The position numbers and the translations under genes are program-made. Under the pieces are notes generated by a model, which was not told where the DNA came from, made no database searches, and saw nothing but the letters and a program-made list of their open reading frames with translations. Positions 1-13,032 of a DNA stretch of 64,000 bases are shown one piece after another. Location: the NCBI GenBank assembly GCA_034509495.1, contig CM067508.1:22780617-22844616 (forward strand), in the 5' to 3' direction. Position 1 is the first letter of the stretch. Every line of letters starts with the position of its first letter. The DNA is from Acestrorhynchus altus (Eukaryota > Chordata > Actinopteri > Characiformes > Acestrorhynchidae).

Positions 1-2490
1 AATCAGGGTGGGATCAGAGTGGGATCAATAATCGCTGGATATTGGTGTGGACACATCACTTCTGTCCATGCTAAATTTATGCCTTGCCTCTGTAAATCTG
101 TCAGTCCATCTTAACATTAGGTTAAAATGTTGTGATAAACAGCTCAAAAGAAATGTTCAAAAATGACTTGGAATAAATACTTTTTACAGTACCTTAATTG
201 ATGTCATTTTTTTTCCTTCCTGTAAATGTATTTTTTGCATGACAACATTGATATATTTTATATTAATAACTTCAGCAGTATGGAAAAAGTACACTCAAAC
301 AGAAGTCACTACAAAGGCAATGCACTCACTCGCCCCTTCAAGTACTCCCTTCAAAAACGGACTTTATTATTAAGAGCGCTGAATTTTACATTTCTCAAGG
401 GAAATTAGTTTCATGTTACGTTTTTGCTGGACGACTCTGAGGTTGGGCGCCATGAACAAAACCCAAATTCAGAGTGACTATGAGGAGACTGGAAACTGAG
501 ACAGCAATTCTGGACGTGAAGCTACAGGGCACTGTGGTGTGAAGTGATGGGAAATGCCCTGGGACTTGTAGCAGTGCACAAAAAAAGACCAAGTGAAACC
601 TAGCTGCAACTGAACTCACTCTGGAGAAAACTGGAGAGGAAAGCAAACATGCTGCACTCCAAGGTGCACTCCAGGAAAACCTCAACCATTTGCATTAGTG
701 CTGCTTGTGCTGTAAACCCAAGGAAGCCATCTTTATCACATTACACGTTTTTCATGAGTTATTCAATCTTCCTGGAGCCCTCCTGCGCTGCAAAGCTTGG
801 TGCTTTCTCTGCTCCAACACACAGTAAAAACTAAAATCAGGCCATCTTAAAAAGATAGTGAGTTAACTCAACATTGTTTTTGACTAGCATTCTCATTAAA
901 CATTAACATTAATAAATGAGCTGCAGATGAAATGTATTCAATATTGTGTAAGTCTGTGGTTCTTCTCCCTGGCAATGGAGTACTAAGCCGTTGCTGAGAT
1001 TTGAACTAATGAATTGACTCTTCATACCTGATAAAAAGGCAGTTAAAATGAAAACAAAATGGCACTCTATACAAACACCATACTGAGTAAATTTACCGTT
1101 TTGTTCTTTCTTGCACACAAAGATGTTCATGGTTTCACCAGACTAACTTCTTTTGGTCAATAATGTAAGGGCAGTCTGGCATAGGTTTGTGTAGAAGAGT
1201 GAAAAGCCACCCAACGTCAGAGTAGGATCAGTGTGGGTAGAGTAATGATTAGGCAAGCTTGAGCCACAATATTGAAACCATCTGTAGAAACAAGGAGATG
1301 ATTTCCATACTGTAGGTGATAGGTGTAATGTAAATATGGAACTGGTCTTTAATGTTGTGGCTGATCAGACGTATGCAAAAAAAAGAATGATAAACAGAAG
1401 GTTATGCAATTTAACAGAGTAGAGATTTACAAACATCATAGGTGTTAATGGAGCTTCTATTCAATGATGACCAGGCTAAATCATCTTAAAGCTATCTCAC
1501 CCCTATTGAGAGCAACCCATCAAGATCAACTACAGCCACCTGACATTAGGGAGATTATAGTGGTGCTAATCTTTATAATTGAAATTCATGTAAAATAAAG
1601 TGACATGCATTGGTCTGAGTGATGTTTAATCTGCACAGAGCAGAATTAAGTCAAAAGAGCCTTACATTTTCAAACTATGTAGGTGTTCTCTCACAAAACT
1701 GGCATCTAATGTGAAAGAGGCAAGTAGACTGAGAATAACATGACAGGGTTTTACACAAACGTGGCTTATTCAGCATTACACAGTTCTGGTGAGAGCTCTC
1801 CTGCAGCTCTACAAAGTTCCATAGTGCAGTAGCAGAGTTCCAGCTCAGAGTGGGAATGACAGAGATGCCATTCTCCCTGTTACAATCAGTGAAGAATCAA
1901 CATGATTCTGAAGCTGCTATTTTGAAATAAATTTGCTACTAAATATGGCTTGAAATATCATTATGCTCCCTATTATTGATATCCGTTCTGATCTTGAGCT
2001 GGATCAATTTCTATAGGGAGGTAATAGAAAGAATATAGTGCATTTGTAAGTGGAACTCCAGGTGTCTGCTGATGGAAACTCAGAAGCCTCCAGCTTTTCT
2101 CTCCATGCCCCAACAGGCCTCTCCTCCCTCACAGCATCCATACCAGTGTGAATGAAACACCACATCCAGACAGATCAAACTGCAATAAGTAGGCTTTTAC
2201 TGTGGAATTGAAACCAAGGTTATAGGTTCCCTTATGGCCATATATGTACATGCACACACACAAGCACATACTGTGCAGTGCAGTGTTCTCAAGAGCACAT
2301 AGTCTCCAGCCAATAGACACCCTGATCCTCTTGGGCTTCACACACAGGCAGGCACTCTGATACACACTGCTCTGTATCCTTGTGGTGATAATTTAGATGT
2401 TACGATGGGGAAAAGGACACCATTCCCAGTACACCTGGGAGTAAGTGACAGAAACGCAAGAGTGCAGTGGGTAAACACTTGCTGAGGAAT
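1..2490. other. Intergenic, no gene seen
   Basis: AT-rich unique sequence with only short accidental frames. 1240-1372 ends TTAATGTTGTGGCTGATCAG, a relic of the transposon terminus seen at 11195. Confidence 0.6.
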
Positions 2491-2493
2491 GAT

Positions 2494-2507
2494 CACACAC
2501 ACACACA

Positions 2508-2581
<74 letters not shown>
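2494..2581. repeat. (CA)n microsatellite
   Basis: About 88 bp of CA with one CT interruption near 2510. Confidence 0.95.
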
Positions 2582-2582
<1 letters not shown>

Positions 2583-2670
2583 GTAACATTATATTCCATT
2601 GCTTGTGTGTGTCTTTGCCCTACGTTTTTTGACTGGGCTAAAAAACATCTGAGTGTACAGGTGAGTGTGT

Positions 2671-2675
<5 letters not shown>

Positions 2676-2714
<39 letters not shown>
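2676..2714. repeat. (GT)n microsatellite
   Basis: Pure GT run of about 39 bp; together with the CA run at 2494 it makes a potential inverted pair 95 bp apart. Confidence 0.9.
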
Positions 2715-2716
<2 letters not shown>

Positions 2717-2898
2717 TTGTGGTCACAATGCTAGCCCCTACTACTAACATTCTCAGAACACCTCTCATTTACCTGGAGGTAGAGTAAATGAGGAATGACA
2801 AGGTGAGGGTTGTGAGATGAAAGAGAGGATGATTGCCTTTATTGAGGGAAAAATGGAATCAACCTTTCTACGAGTGTAGGATAACTGATTTTCACCAC

Positions 2899-2900
<2 letters not shown>

Positions 2901-2951
<51 letters not shown>
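2901..2951. repeat. (GA)n microsatellite
   Basis: Uninterrupted GA for about 51 bp. Confidence 0.95.
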
Positions 2952-2956
<5 letters not shown>

Positions 2957-3519
2957 CTAATGAGCATCTACCAAGTGGTTTAGAGTACTTATTATTCCAA
3001 CATGACCATAAAACACTCTACTTTAGAACTGTAAGTGCATCATATTAAACAGTAGAGATGAATGTTGCATATCATTGCCATAGTTAATGGGAATAAAATG
3101 ATAAGGCCAGGCTGGACTGCTAGCTCACCAACAAAAACCTGCTCTGGAACAAGATTCTCAGGACAGAAGACACCAAGATTATCCTCCTCTGAACTTCTCT
3201 GAACCACTGGTTATGCCTATTTTTCCCAACTGGTATAACAAACTGGAACAAATCAGCCAGTTTAAATTCCTTTGATGCATTTACCAGTGTCACAGAGTAT
3301 ACGGGGTTAAAATGAGTATGGAGAATGAAAAGCAGCATTTATTATCCAAAGCATATCCTCTGTCAAACATGACGGAGGCTCAGTTTAATTTCTTTTGATA
3401 TGATTTAGAAAGTAAAAACAATGTCTTTTCATACATTCTATTAGGAAATTCTATTAGGAACGTCTACTCATTCAAGTAATTATTGAACCTGTAGGGAGGT
3501 GGCATTTTATTACACCTTA

Positions 3520-3725
3520 TTACACTCTAAGTATGTGAAGGAGCAGTATCACAGGTCTTTCCTTCCTGCTGCTGTTAGATTCTATAACAAGCTCTGTTCC
3601 CAGCAAATGACAGACACACACATTTAAACACACTACTGGAGTTTTTCCATCACCCCTTGTGCAATAATATGTTAATGTGCAATACCTGTAAGTAATATTC
3701 TTCAGAGCTTTTGACCTTTTCATTA
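3520..3725 (+). mobile_element. LINE 3' tail
   Basis: Encodes VKEQYHRSFLPAAVRFYNKL on the + strand, the C-terminal end typical of LINE ORF2, followed by a short 3' UTR. Related to 32168-32407. Confidence 0.55.
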
Positions 3726-4502
3726 TTTAAAATGTATAGTATAATTGTATATACTATACTGTATATATTCATCTTTAGTATATTTAAGTTTGGCAGAATT
3801 GTTGGTGCTGGTATGTGTATCATTGTGAAATGAACATAAATACAGAAGGTTAACTTGCAATGCAGAGGCAACATTAAAGAACAGAAATATCTGATTAGCC
3901 AGCAAGAAATCAAAGTCTACAAATTGTCTACAAAAAGTCTCAGTTTAATCATGGCTTCAGGATTTTTTCAAAGATCCATACCAAATTATCTGTCAAACAT
4001 GGTGGAGACACTGTTTCGGGGGCATTGGCTGACCTTTTGCCTAGCCTTGAATAGCTGAGTATGAAAAGGTTTAGGAAAAGACCTGCATATCCCTTCACAA
4101 TATCATGCAGCATTTCGATGTCATATGCAAGCGTGGACAGTTAACTAATCCAGGGAATGCAGTTTATATGGGACAACATACATGCAGAAAAATCCAGCAA
4201 ATGAACAACTAGTCTATGTAAAATGATAATAGTCAGACATCATCAACATACAGAAAAGTAATACATTCAGTCTAAATATTTGCAAAACAACCAGTCACAA
4301 TAACACCACATGAATTAGGCTGTAGACATCAGTCTGTGTCAGCTTTGGAAAGTGCATACACCACAATTAAGCTGAGTAATGGCAAGTCTGGGCCAGAATG
4401 TGTTTGTTGTTGACAGGAATGGAACACATGCTGCCCATTTTTGGTGGGACAGTTCTAGCAGCTGACGGTGGAAGCAGGATTTTAAAAATTGTCCTTCCAA
4501 AC

Positions 4503-5560
4503 CAAAGCATAACTCTCACACATCAGTCCTGATTGGCTCCCCTGTCTATCCCTTCTCATCTCTGTTCTATATTGTTTTGGTTCTCACACATGCTTCTTTG
4601 CATGTGTCTGATCTGTTTTGGTCTTATGTCCAGCCTTGCTCTGCCCTGTTCCCATCTGTGTCTCATTTGTTACCATGGCCATTTGTCAATCAGTCCCATG
4701 TGTTTGTATCCATCTGTGTATCCTGATGTTTGTTTTGTTTAATAAATATTCTAAATGTCTGCCATTCTTCCTCTGCTCAGTGCACCATGGCAGAAGTCAG
4801 CCCACTGACTAGAAGAATGCCCCTTAAAATGTGGGGAATTTTTTTAGAGGGGGCCTAAGGGTAGTCTCAGTTCTCAGGACACAGTAAATGGGGGGTTTGG
4901 GCTTAAACATATGGAGGAGCGTGTGAGCTTCATGGACTTTGTACATGTGACCATGAACCCCAACACTCGTTCCCCAGCGTCAATGCCAGTGCCAGCTGCC
5001 CATGTCTCATCTCTGTCGAGGTCGACTAAGACAGACTGTCCCCCTGTTAGCCTCCATATCTGTGCCCAGTCTGGCTCCTCAGACTAATCAAGGGATCTTT
5101 GCCAGTTCTGGGCCTGCGCCTGCCGCCAGTGTTCCAGTGTCTGCAGTGCCAGACATAGTACCTGCTTCACAGTCCACGTCCCAGTCCACATCTGCACCCA
5201 TGTCACAGTCATCATCTGTGTCCATGTCCCAGTCCCCTGTCCCTACCCATGTCCCAGTCCCCAGTCTGCTGTTTCTCCAGTCCAGTCTCATGTTCCCCAT
5301 TTTATCCACATTTAACCAGGTCCAGTCTCCAGTCTCATCTTGTGTATCTCAAGTCCAGTCCCCTGTCCTGTCTCATGTGTTCATGTCTAGTCTATTGTCT
5401 CCTGATTGTGTCTAGTCATGTCTGTCCTGTCCCTCTCCTTTGCCAGCTGTGGGGAGTGATGGTTTACATGCCCTGGAGTTGCACATAAACCACTTAATTT
5501 AATTTCATTTGTTTATCCTGATGTTAGTTTTGTTTAATAAATCTGCACCCTGAAAATGAC
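4503..5560 (+). mobile_element. Possible decayed LTR retroelement with Ser/Pro-rich frame
   Basis: A CT-rich LTR-like block (4503-4760) ends TATCCTGATGTTTGTTTTGT TTAATAAAT, and an almost identical segment recurs at 5514-5542, as two LTR 3' parts would. Between them a 137-codon frame (5002-5415) encodes a Ser/Pro/Val-rich stretch of short repeats such as SQSTSQSTSAPMSQSSSVSM. No pol or protease motif is visible. It could instead be simple CT-rich sequence. Confidence 0.35.
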
Positions 5561-5912
5561 TGTCAAACATGATCAAGGCACTTCTTTTTCTGAATGAATT
5601 TTTGAGATGTAAAATTGTACTTTGACCAAAGTGTAAACTTTGAAAATGACTATTCATCAATATTTCTATAATTCATTATAATCAATATTATTTAAAAAAC
5701 AGTACAGTTTGAACCATTCCTTTCAGATGCATTTTACCTCCCTAATTTACTGTATGTATAACAGCTCAATCAAAGACTGCCAGCAAATGTGATTGGTATG
5801 TGTGTGTTTACTGCTCATCTTCATACCCCTCTTTGGGCTGTGGAGGATCAGCAGAGACATATCCCACCGTTCTGCTCTACTGAACTTAATGAGCTTAGCA
5901 CTGTTGCTCACA

Positions 5913-5976
<64 letters not shown>

Positions 5977-5985
5977 TCACACACA

Positions 5986-6023
<38 letters not shown>
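5913..6023. repeat. Compound (TC)n(CA)n microsatellite
   Basis: TC run to 5966, then CA run with two interruptions. Confidence 0.95.
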
Positions 6024-6027
<4 letters not shown>

Positions 6028-6189
6028 TACGGATGAGAAACATTCTCAGAAATTAGCAGCAAGGGGAGGAGAGCGTCTGTTCATTTGAGAGATTATATGA
6101 AAAGCCGCATCATTTCCTTTCTGAACTTCTCTCTGCGGTCACAGTTTTTCCATTCACAATAAGTGGACTGGAACGTGTACATTCTCCAT

Positions 6190-7100
6190 GCCTGTTAGAG
6201 CTGCAATCCGTACTCAAAACTGTTCTGAAGGCAGCTCTACCTCTGAGGCAGAGGTAACCAATTGCCATCGGTTGAGAATAACCAATTAAAAATAACCAGT
6301 AGGTGAAAGTTTAAAAATGTGCATCTGCGTCAGAAAACTGGCTGTAAAACTTAGTACAGCATTTTCTTCACTAATGCAGGATTTAGATGATGGAATGGCA
6401 GATGTGCCCTTTGCAATCATGTAAACATAGGTGTGGTCAATCTCTACACCTCAATCACCACTGCTCACATTTTAAAGGTAAAGGTGATCACAGACCCACT
6501 GTGTTTTCCATACAGGGGGAATTGTCTTCTGCATTTAACCCATACACACACAGTGATGCACACACATAGACACTAGTGAATTCACATTCTATGGGGCAGT
6601 GAGCACACAGGCTTGGAGCAGTTGTCAGCCCTATCCACAGCATCCGGGGAGCACTTTGCTCAAGGGCACTTAAGTCATGTCCTGCCAGTTCTGGGATTCA
6701 AACCGGCAACCTTCTGACTGGTTCTCTATCCACCAGGCTACTGCTACCACTGTTCTTCATTCATGGCCACAGCTTTTATCTAACTGTTTCTTTACTGAAG
6801 TGCACAAAAAACTGTCACATGAAAATATCATAGTACACTCTGTGCTGATACGATGTGAAATGCTGCTTCAATGTATAGTTGGCTAGTTTTCCAGGCATTT
6901 TTCTGAGAAACCATCACTATATGGAAAGTGAAACTCAGCTGCACAGCTTTCATGCATTGCATCCACATATAAAGCCCCGAGCAGCAGATACACATTTCTA
7001 AAGCTCCACCTGGTTATTTTGATTGCTTTATCTGTGACCAATTGTGTATGTTCTGCCTCAGAGGTAGCGGTGCCTCCAGAAGCCCTGTTAAACTTTACTG
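6190..7100. mobile_element. MITE with ~85-bp inverted repeats holding a nested repeat
   Basis: GGCAGCTCTACCTCTGAGGC with AATAACCAGTAGGTG (6230-6308) reappears inverted at 7000-7085. Inside, 6465-6750 is another fish interspersed repeat (GGGGGAATTGTCTTCTGCAT, GGGATTCAAACCGGCAACCT), also seen at 62195-62305. Confidence 0.55.
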
Positions 7101-7179
7101 TACATTATTGATAGTTATAACATAAAAAATAGTTTTATAAACATGAAAAAACATCCTTCCCAAAATTGCATATGTCCCA

Positions 7180-7490
7180 CTTTTTCCACCAAAACACCTC
7201 TGACTTGTCAAGGTATAGACTCCACAAGACCTCTGAAGGTGTCCTGATCACCTAACAATAGCAGTAAAGTTGTAAGTTGGGGCCTCCTTGAGCGTCAATG
7301 AGCCTTGGGGGCCTTGACCCTGTTGGTTTTTTATCAAAGTGAAAGTACCTCAGATTTTCCCACTTGAGCATTTTCCTGCTTCAACTCATCAAGTTGACTT
7401 CAAGAACTGACTGTTCACTTGTTTGACATGTACCACTGGAACAAGATAATCAGGTTATTTGCTTCACCTTTCAGTGGTTATAATGTTCTA
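7180..7490 (+). mobile_element. Fish DNA-transposon fragment (ISRm11/Tc-type family)
   Basis: ACTCCACAAGACCTCTGAAG and CTTCAAGAACTGACTGTTCA, ending in ACCTTTCAGTGGTTATAATG, belong to a family present here in several copies. The superfamily name is from memory. Confidence 0.55.
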
Positions 7491-7614
7491 CACTTTTACA
7501 AATAAAGATGCTTCAAATAGTTGTTTGAGGAATGCCATCAAAGGTTCTTTACCAAATGTAAGGGTACAGATTCACACGTCTACTACAAACATGTTTTTTG
7601 TGGAAGAAAAGGTG

Positions 7615-7805
7615 TATACAAACAATGCATTCCCACTTATAGCTGGTGTTCTTATCCAGAGCAGCTGACAGTGTAGTTGAATGTAGATTTAGGAATCATG
7701 TCCAAGAACTCTTACTGATATAGCATAGTGTGCTTGCCCAGTGGGGAATCGAACCCCAGTCTGTTGTTTGAAGAGCAGTGGTGTAACTTAATACACTATA
7801 CCTAC
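7615..7805 (-). mobile_element. tRNA-derived SINE copy
   Basis: On the - strand GGGGTTCGATTCCCCA (7737-7756) is a perfect tRNA T-arm/B box, and the 3' part reads CAGCTGCTCTGGATAAGAAC, close to the CGCTCTGGATAAGAGCGTC end of fish SINEs. It is a SINE rather than a tRNA gene, since no cloverleaf surrounds the B box. Confidence 0.6.
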
Positions 7806-8394
7806 TGCTGAAAATTGGTAATATTGATTGATTGAGTTACAGAATGAAACAGAATTAATTACAGCTGTCAGTGTGAAGTTGTATAACAGCGTCATATGCA
7901 AAGTGCTTGACCCTGTAGGTGATCCAGCGCTGACCTGGCATTATCCTATCTGAGATGCCATCAGCATTTTTTAGAACAGAGAGAGCAGGTAAAGAGGGCA
8001 CTGAGACTTTTTCCTCTATGTCCCAGCTGCTGATGATGAATAATGTAAAGGCTGTATGAAGACAAAAGCACATCCTTGAAAGCGCAAAGCCCTTCTCTTC
8101 TCCTGCGCTCCTGTCCCATACCAATGAGATGCTGTGCTGATAAGCTGACAAACAGATTGAAAATGGAGGGAGAGAAAAAGAAGAAGAGCAGGGGTGAATA
8201 CAACGGCTACTCACTGACACCTCAAATCACAAGAGCTGGCCTTTTTGCCATTCTAATGCCAAGCTACACTAAATCTGCATTAATATCAATGCCATTTCCA
8301 TAAATATGGAAATGCAACAAAGCAAATATTTTCCGTGATTAGACTATTGGAATGACAAATGGCTAAAGATAATAGATGCTGGCAGAGTTATTTT

Positions 8395-8396
<2 letters not shown>

Positions 8397-8456
<60 letters not shown>

Positions 8457-8467
8457 AGAGAGAGAGA
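8397..8467. repeat. (GA)n microsatellite
   Basis: About 70 bp of AG with one ACAC interruption near 8452. Confidence 0.95.
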
Positions 8468-8639
8468 CTTCACCAGGAAAATAAGAGACTTGCAATTTTG
8501 ACATGTTGGTGGTGGTGATTACATTTAAAAACAATACGCTGTGAAGCTCTCTGTGGACCACCATGAAAAACAGCATAAGAAATTAGGATGGTGATCTGCT
8601 TTTGGTCCTGTTTATTTTCAGTACAGACCTTTAATTTTA

Positions 8640-9090
8640 AGAGAGTAGAGCATTTAAACCACTGACAGGTGAAGTGAACAACCCTGATTCCAGTGGAACC
8701 TGTCAGACAAGTGACAATCAGTTCTTGAAGGTGATATCTTGAAGCAAGCAACTTGGTCAAGCATAAGAATCTGAGACACATTGACTTGGATGAAAAATAA
8801 ACTGTAATGGCTAGTGACTGGGTTAGAAGATCTCCAAAACCTCAGGCAGATTTGTGGGGTGTTGCTTGGTGCCAGAAGATGCCTTCAGAGGTCTTGTGGA
8901 GTCCATGCATTGTCAGGCCAGAGTTGTTTTGGTGGGACTAGGGGAACCTAAACAATATTAGGCATTATACAAAGTTAATTGCAGCCCTCAACCACAAAGC
9001 ATGTAATGGATCAGACATCTTGTTCCAGTATTTATCAGACCAAGCCACCTTCTTCCATTATTTTGAGGCCCAGTTCCAACACTTCCATAT
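8640..9090 (-). mobile_element. Fish DNA-transposon fragment, same family as 7180-7490
   Basis: The stretch to about 8960 is the opposite orientation: ACAGGTGAAGTGAACAACCC, then CTTCAGAGGTCTTGTGGAGT. The piece at 9030-9085 (CAGACCAAGCCACCTTCTTC) is in + orientation, so the copy is rearranged. Confidence 0.55.
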
Positions 9091-9239
9091 TCATCAAGGG
9101 TGTGGGTATAAACTTGCAAGCTACCTAAAGATAACTTTTGTTTGTGTCATTTGCATGCTACAATCCGGTTACTAACAGTTATACCAATTATAATTTCAGT
9201 GCAAAAATCCCATGATAATTGTCACCATTAGTATGTACT

Positions 9240-9890
9240 ACAGGACGCACATCAGCAGGCTAGAAATGCAGAGCAGGTTGATAAGGAGACAGGTGCATCT
9301 TCAGAGATTCAGGTGATGTCCTTTTTATGAATAATGATAGATTGGAATTAAAGGCATGCATCAGCATTATGCTAATGCTAATTTATCTAAAAATATAGCT
9401 GTACCCAGAAGGAACCAACTAATTGCAATGCACAATTGCAATAATGTCATGCCACATTGTCATGGATTTACTCAGTCTCGCAGTGGGTCACCTTCAGTGA
9501 TAAGTCTTTTGTCTAGGTGGAGACAACCAATGAATCCATATGTGGAAGCATCATAGTCAGCTCCGAGATCAATGGTTTGCTGAGTCACATGCACAGAATG
9601 TCTAGTGTCATGATGTGAGGTACAATATCGTACAATCCCCTAACGGTCCCCTTTGGTCTTCATTACACTTTGACAGCCCAACATTACATTAACGAGGTCC
9701 TGAAAGCAGTGGCCCACATTTTCTGAACACACTATTTCTACAGGACAATGCTCATCTGTATGCTGAGCTCACCTTGAAGACAAAGATACTATGGCATGGC
9801 CAGTCCATTCACCAGCCCCATCCACAATTAAAAATATGTGAGATGCTACTGGATGCATTTTCAACACTCCACCCCTACTTTAAAAACTGC
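9240..9890 (+). mobile_element. Tc1-like transposase relic
   Basis: Broken frames resemble a Tc1 transposase: a VTFSDKS-like segment near 9490 and CAGGACAATGCTCATCTGTA near 9740 (QDNAHL, the second catalytic Asp region). Many stops. Confidence 0.5.
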
Positions 9891-10289
9891 AGTAACTGAA
9901 TGTGAATATTCAAGCTGCAGCATGTATTAACAAAGGACACTCTACAAGTCTAGGAACTCTAGGAATCTCTACAAGTCCATTCTGAGACTTCTGACATGTT
10001 GTGTTATACCCAATTCCATATGAAATACACTAATTCTGTATGTGTAGCTCAATAAACATTGCCCATATCAGTCTAAATCTTTAATCATTTATTGTTCCTA
10101 GTATGTTTATCTTTATTCTGAATAGAATTGCAATCCACTTCCTTCAGGGTTAATCTATTAGTGCAACTATTTTGTTTGTGACAAGTATAATATTAAGTAC
10201 TAACATAATGTAAATGCAGAACTTACCAAGCTTCTTTTTGGTTTTGTTTTATGTTTTATATATTATCATATTCATTGTTTTTTGTCTAA

Positions 10290-10625
10290 AGAGGATGGTG
10301 GTGTGTTCCTACCAGTGTTGAGAGCAAATGTTATCCCTTGATGTCCATTGTAGGTAGTTGCCATGGTGGACAGGAGCTAGCATGGGTACTCTGATTGGTC
10401 TGCAGCTTTGCAGCACCAAATGCAGCAGCGGATTGTCATGCCATAACTGTTATTAAACATTTTTGTGGCTTCCTATTGGTTTATTTCAGGTGGAACAGCC
10501 TTTATTGTCCTTGTGTATTGATGAGCATTGAGAGTAGGGCACACACATCTGTGTCAGCAATGGGTGCAGCTTAAAATATCTGAATGCATGCATTAGAAAG
10601 GGTGTCCAACAATCATTTAGAGATT
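10290..10625 (+). mobile_element. Joined fragments of two DNA-transposon families
   Basis: 10360-10430 (GGTGGACAGGAGCTAGCATG and onward) matches an internal part of the family at 7180-7490. 10535-10625 (GTGTCAGCAATGGGTGCAGC) matches the short-TIR family of 17712-18213. Confidence 0.45.
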
Positions 10626-11044
10626 ATACACTTATTGGATTAAAAAAAATGGGAAATAGAAAAGCAAAGCATGTTTTCTCTTTAATGCTACATCAAACAT
10701 AGTCTCCACAATGTAACTCTGCATGATCAATGATACATGCAGATCATACACCTCCTTCAATGGTAATAGAGTCAAAAGGTCTTCTTCATCTTTGAATATA
10801 TAGGGATTTTATAATGATACAAAGCTTTACACCATGTTTCCTCACAGACATTGTTCTTTCTCAGTGTCAGTCTTTAAAGTACTGGGCTGCATCAAATGAA
10901 TGTAACATACCTTACTGTTTAAAGACTGGAATGTGTGTATCACACTACCAAGATCACACAGAATATCAGATAGATAGTGCAGCCTAAAACCAGTTTCAAG
11001 TAAAAGTCTTGATACTGCATCAGAATAATGAGTATAACTGTGTA

Positions 11045-11217
11045 GAACTGCAGTGGAACCCTTTGTCCTGCTTCAACACATTGACTTCAAGAACTGACTG
11101 TTAACTTGCTGCCTAGTATGTAGACTCATCTCCTGACAGGTGCCACTGTAGATAAAGATAATCAATGTATTTCACTTCACCTGTCAGTGATTTTAATGTT
11201 ATGGCTGATGGGTGTAT
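11045..11217 (+). mobile_element. Terminal fragment of the 7180-7490 transposon family
   Basis: Contains ACTTCAAGAACTGACTGTTA and ends CACTTCACCTGTCAGTGATT followed by TTAATGTTATGGCTGATGGG, the terminal inverted repeat of the family. Confidence 0.55.
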
Positions 11218-12827
11218 AAAAAAGTAGAAATAATCAAATTTACAAACAGCCAAGGAAGTACAACCCGCTAACATTGTAGCTTGAGTAAATTGTGAGTGAA
11301 GTGAATGTAACTATCTCCTCTCACACCTTTATGATATAATATTCATTCTTGGTTGCAAATATCTTTCAGTTGAGCAGCAGAACATTTTGCTATGAAGAGG
11401 TGGCCTCCTTAATGTTCTGTATTCATGGAATAATATAAATGATGAATTGCTAGTAGGTGACCTTGTGTCATTCTTCATTTTTAAAGATTAATTACACTTG
11501 TGTTTGCATTTCATTATTCTTATACGTCATTAGCCTATATGTCAGTTATTTGTACTGTGTGCAGACATGCTGTATGCAAAGACCTGTTTTCTAATAAATC
11601 AATGAAACAAGAAAATAAAAAAGTGTCAAAAGAGTCAGACTAGATATATAAACCAAAGTAAACTCGCTGTTGTGCAAAAAGTTCATGAAGAAACGTAATG
11701 TAGGATTTCGTATTCTACTGTAGTTATAGTGAGGTTTATATGTTGAGCTTATGCTAAGCTGTGGTTAAGGTTAGAGTTAGAGTAATGTTAGTTTACATTT
11801 AGGCTATGGTTAAGGTTAGGGTAAGGGTAAGGGTAAGGGTAAGTTTAGGTTATGGTGATGATACAAGCTTGGTACACCTGTTTGTGGGAAGTTTCTCCTA
11901 TTCTTTGCAGCACCTCTCAAGCACGAGGCACTGCCATTTTTAGATATCTGCAGAGATGTTCAATCAGATTCAAGTCTGGGTTCTAGCTGGGCCACTAAAA
12001 GACATTCACAGAGTTGTCCTGAAGCCACAACTTTGTTATCTTGGCTGTGTGCTAAGGGTTGCTAAGGGTCGTTGAACCCATTATAAATTAATATTTAACA
12101 TGAGCAGATACAATAAATAAGCTATAATGAGCATAAGATCAGAATAGCTGCAATTCTGTGTTAAATATGGTAGAAACCAGTTTTTCTGGACTTCTGAGAA
12201 GCGCAGGAAAGACTGACCCTCAGATTATGAGGCCAAACTCTCCACAGCAGGCTAGCTCAGAGACTCAGTACCTGCAGGACAACACATATTTGTGTTTGTG
12301 TGTGTGTGTGTTTGTTTGTGTGTGTATTCAAGGCTTAAAGGATCTACTGTATCACCAAGAGAGTTTGCTATGGGATTTAGTTAATGCTATTTCATACTCT
12401 TTCATTGTGTATGCTAATGCTGCCTCTCTGCTCTGCAGCTGATTGTGGACCCTATAAAGAGCTTAGACAACAAATATATTAACCTCAGCCCTCTCCTCAC
12501 CTCTCCACCAAATAATACAGAAAACACAGAACAATTATCTCACAATTTCAACACACACCAGCCTCTCCTGTCCTTTCATTAGGTTAATGAGTTGCTGTAT
12601 CACTGTGTCAAACTGCATCAATTTCAATGCAGTGTGTTTTTCAATGGCGTTCATGTGCTGCCTGTAGGCTGGAATTTAAGTGTAGAGGATTCCAGTGAAG
12701 TATTATGGATTAAGCATTATTTATCTTCTGGCTTTTTTGAGGACAAGGTTGAGCTTGTTCAATCTAGGTATCTCCACTCACAATGCAGTACATGAGGATA
12801 GACAGTACACCATGATGGGATTCTTCT

Positions 12828-13032
12828 TGTCATGTCTGTCATGTTCTAGTCCTGTTCACCTCTGTCCTGTTTTTTCCCATGTGGTCTTAGCACATGCTTT
12901 GCGTTTGTTTTGGTCCTGTCTCCTCCCATGCTCCACCCACTCCCATTTGGGTCTCATTTTTAAACCTGCCCCTTCGTTATCATGTCCCAGGTGTGGTTAA
13001 TGTTGTCTTGTTTTTAAGACCCTTTGTTTCAA
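12828..13032 (+). mobile_element. Truncated LTR of the same group
   Basis: Starts TGTCATGTCTGTCATG and carries CTTCGTTATCATGTCCCAGG; it stops after GACCCTTTGTTTC, so the 3' part is lost. Confidence 0.6.

Noticed and set aside
2494..2599. CRISPR-like or coding repeat at the CA run
   Set aside because: Plain dinucleotide microsatellite in a eukaryotic genome.
5002..5415. 137-codon Ser/Pro-rich frame as a cellular gene
   Set aside because: Composition comes from repeated CCAGTC/TCCAGT-like DNA between two similar LTR-like ends; no start context, splice signal or family similarity.
7737..7756. tRNA gene suggested by a perfect B box
   Set aside because: No A box or cloverleaf at the right distance; the surrounding sequence is a SINE.
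11818..11852. Interstitial telomere repeat
   Set aside because: The unit is GGGTAA, repeated only about five times and not TTAGGG; simple degenerate repeat.
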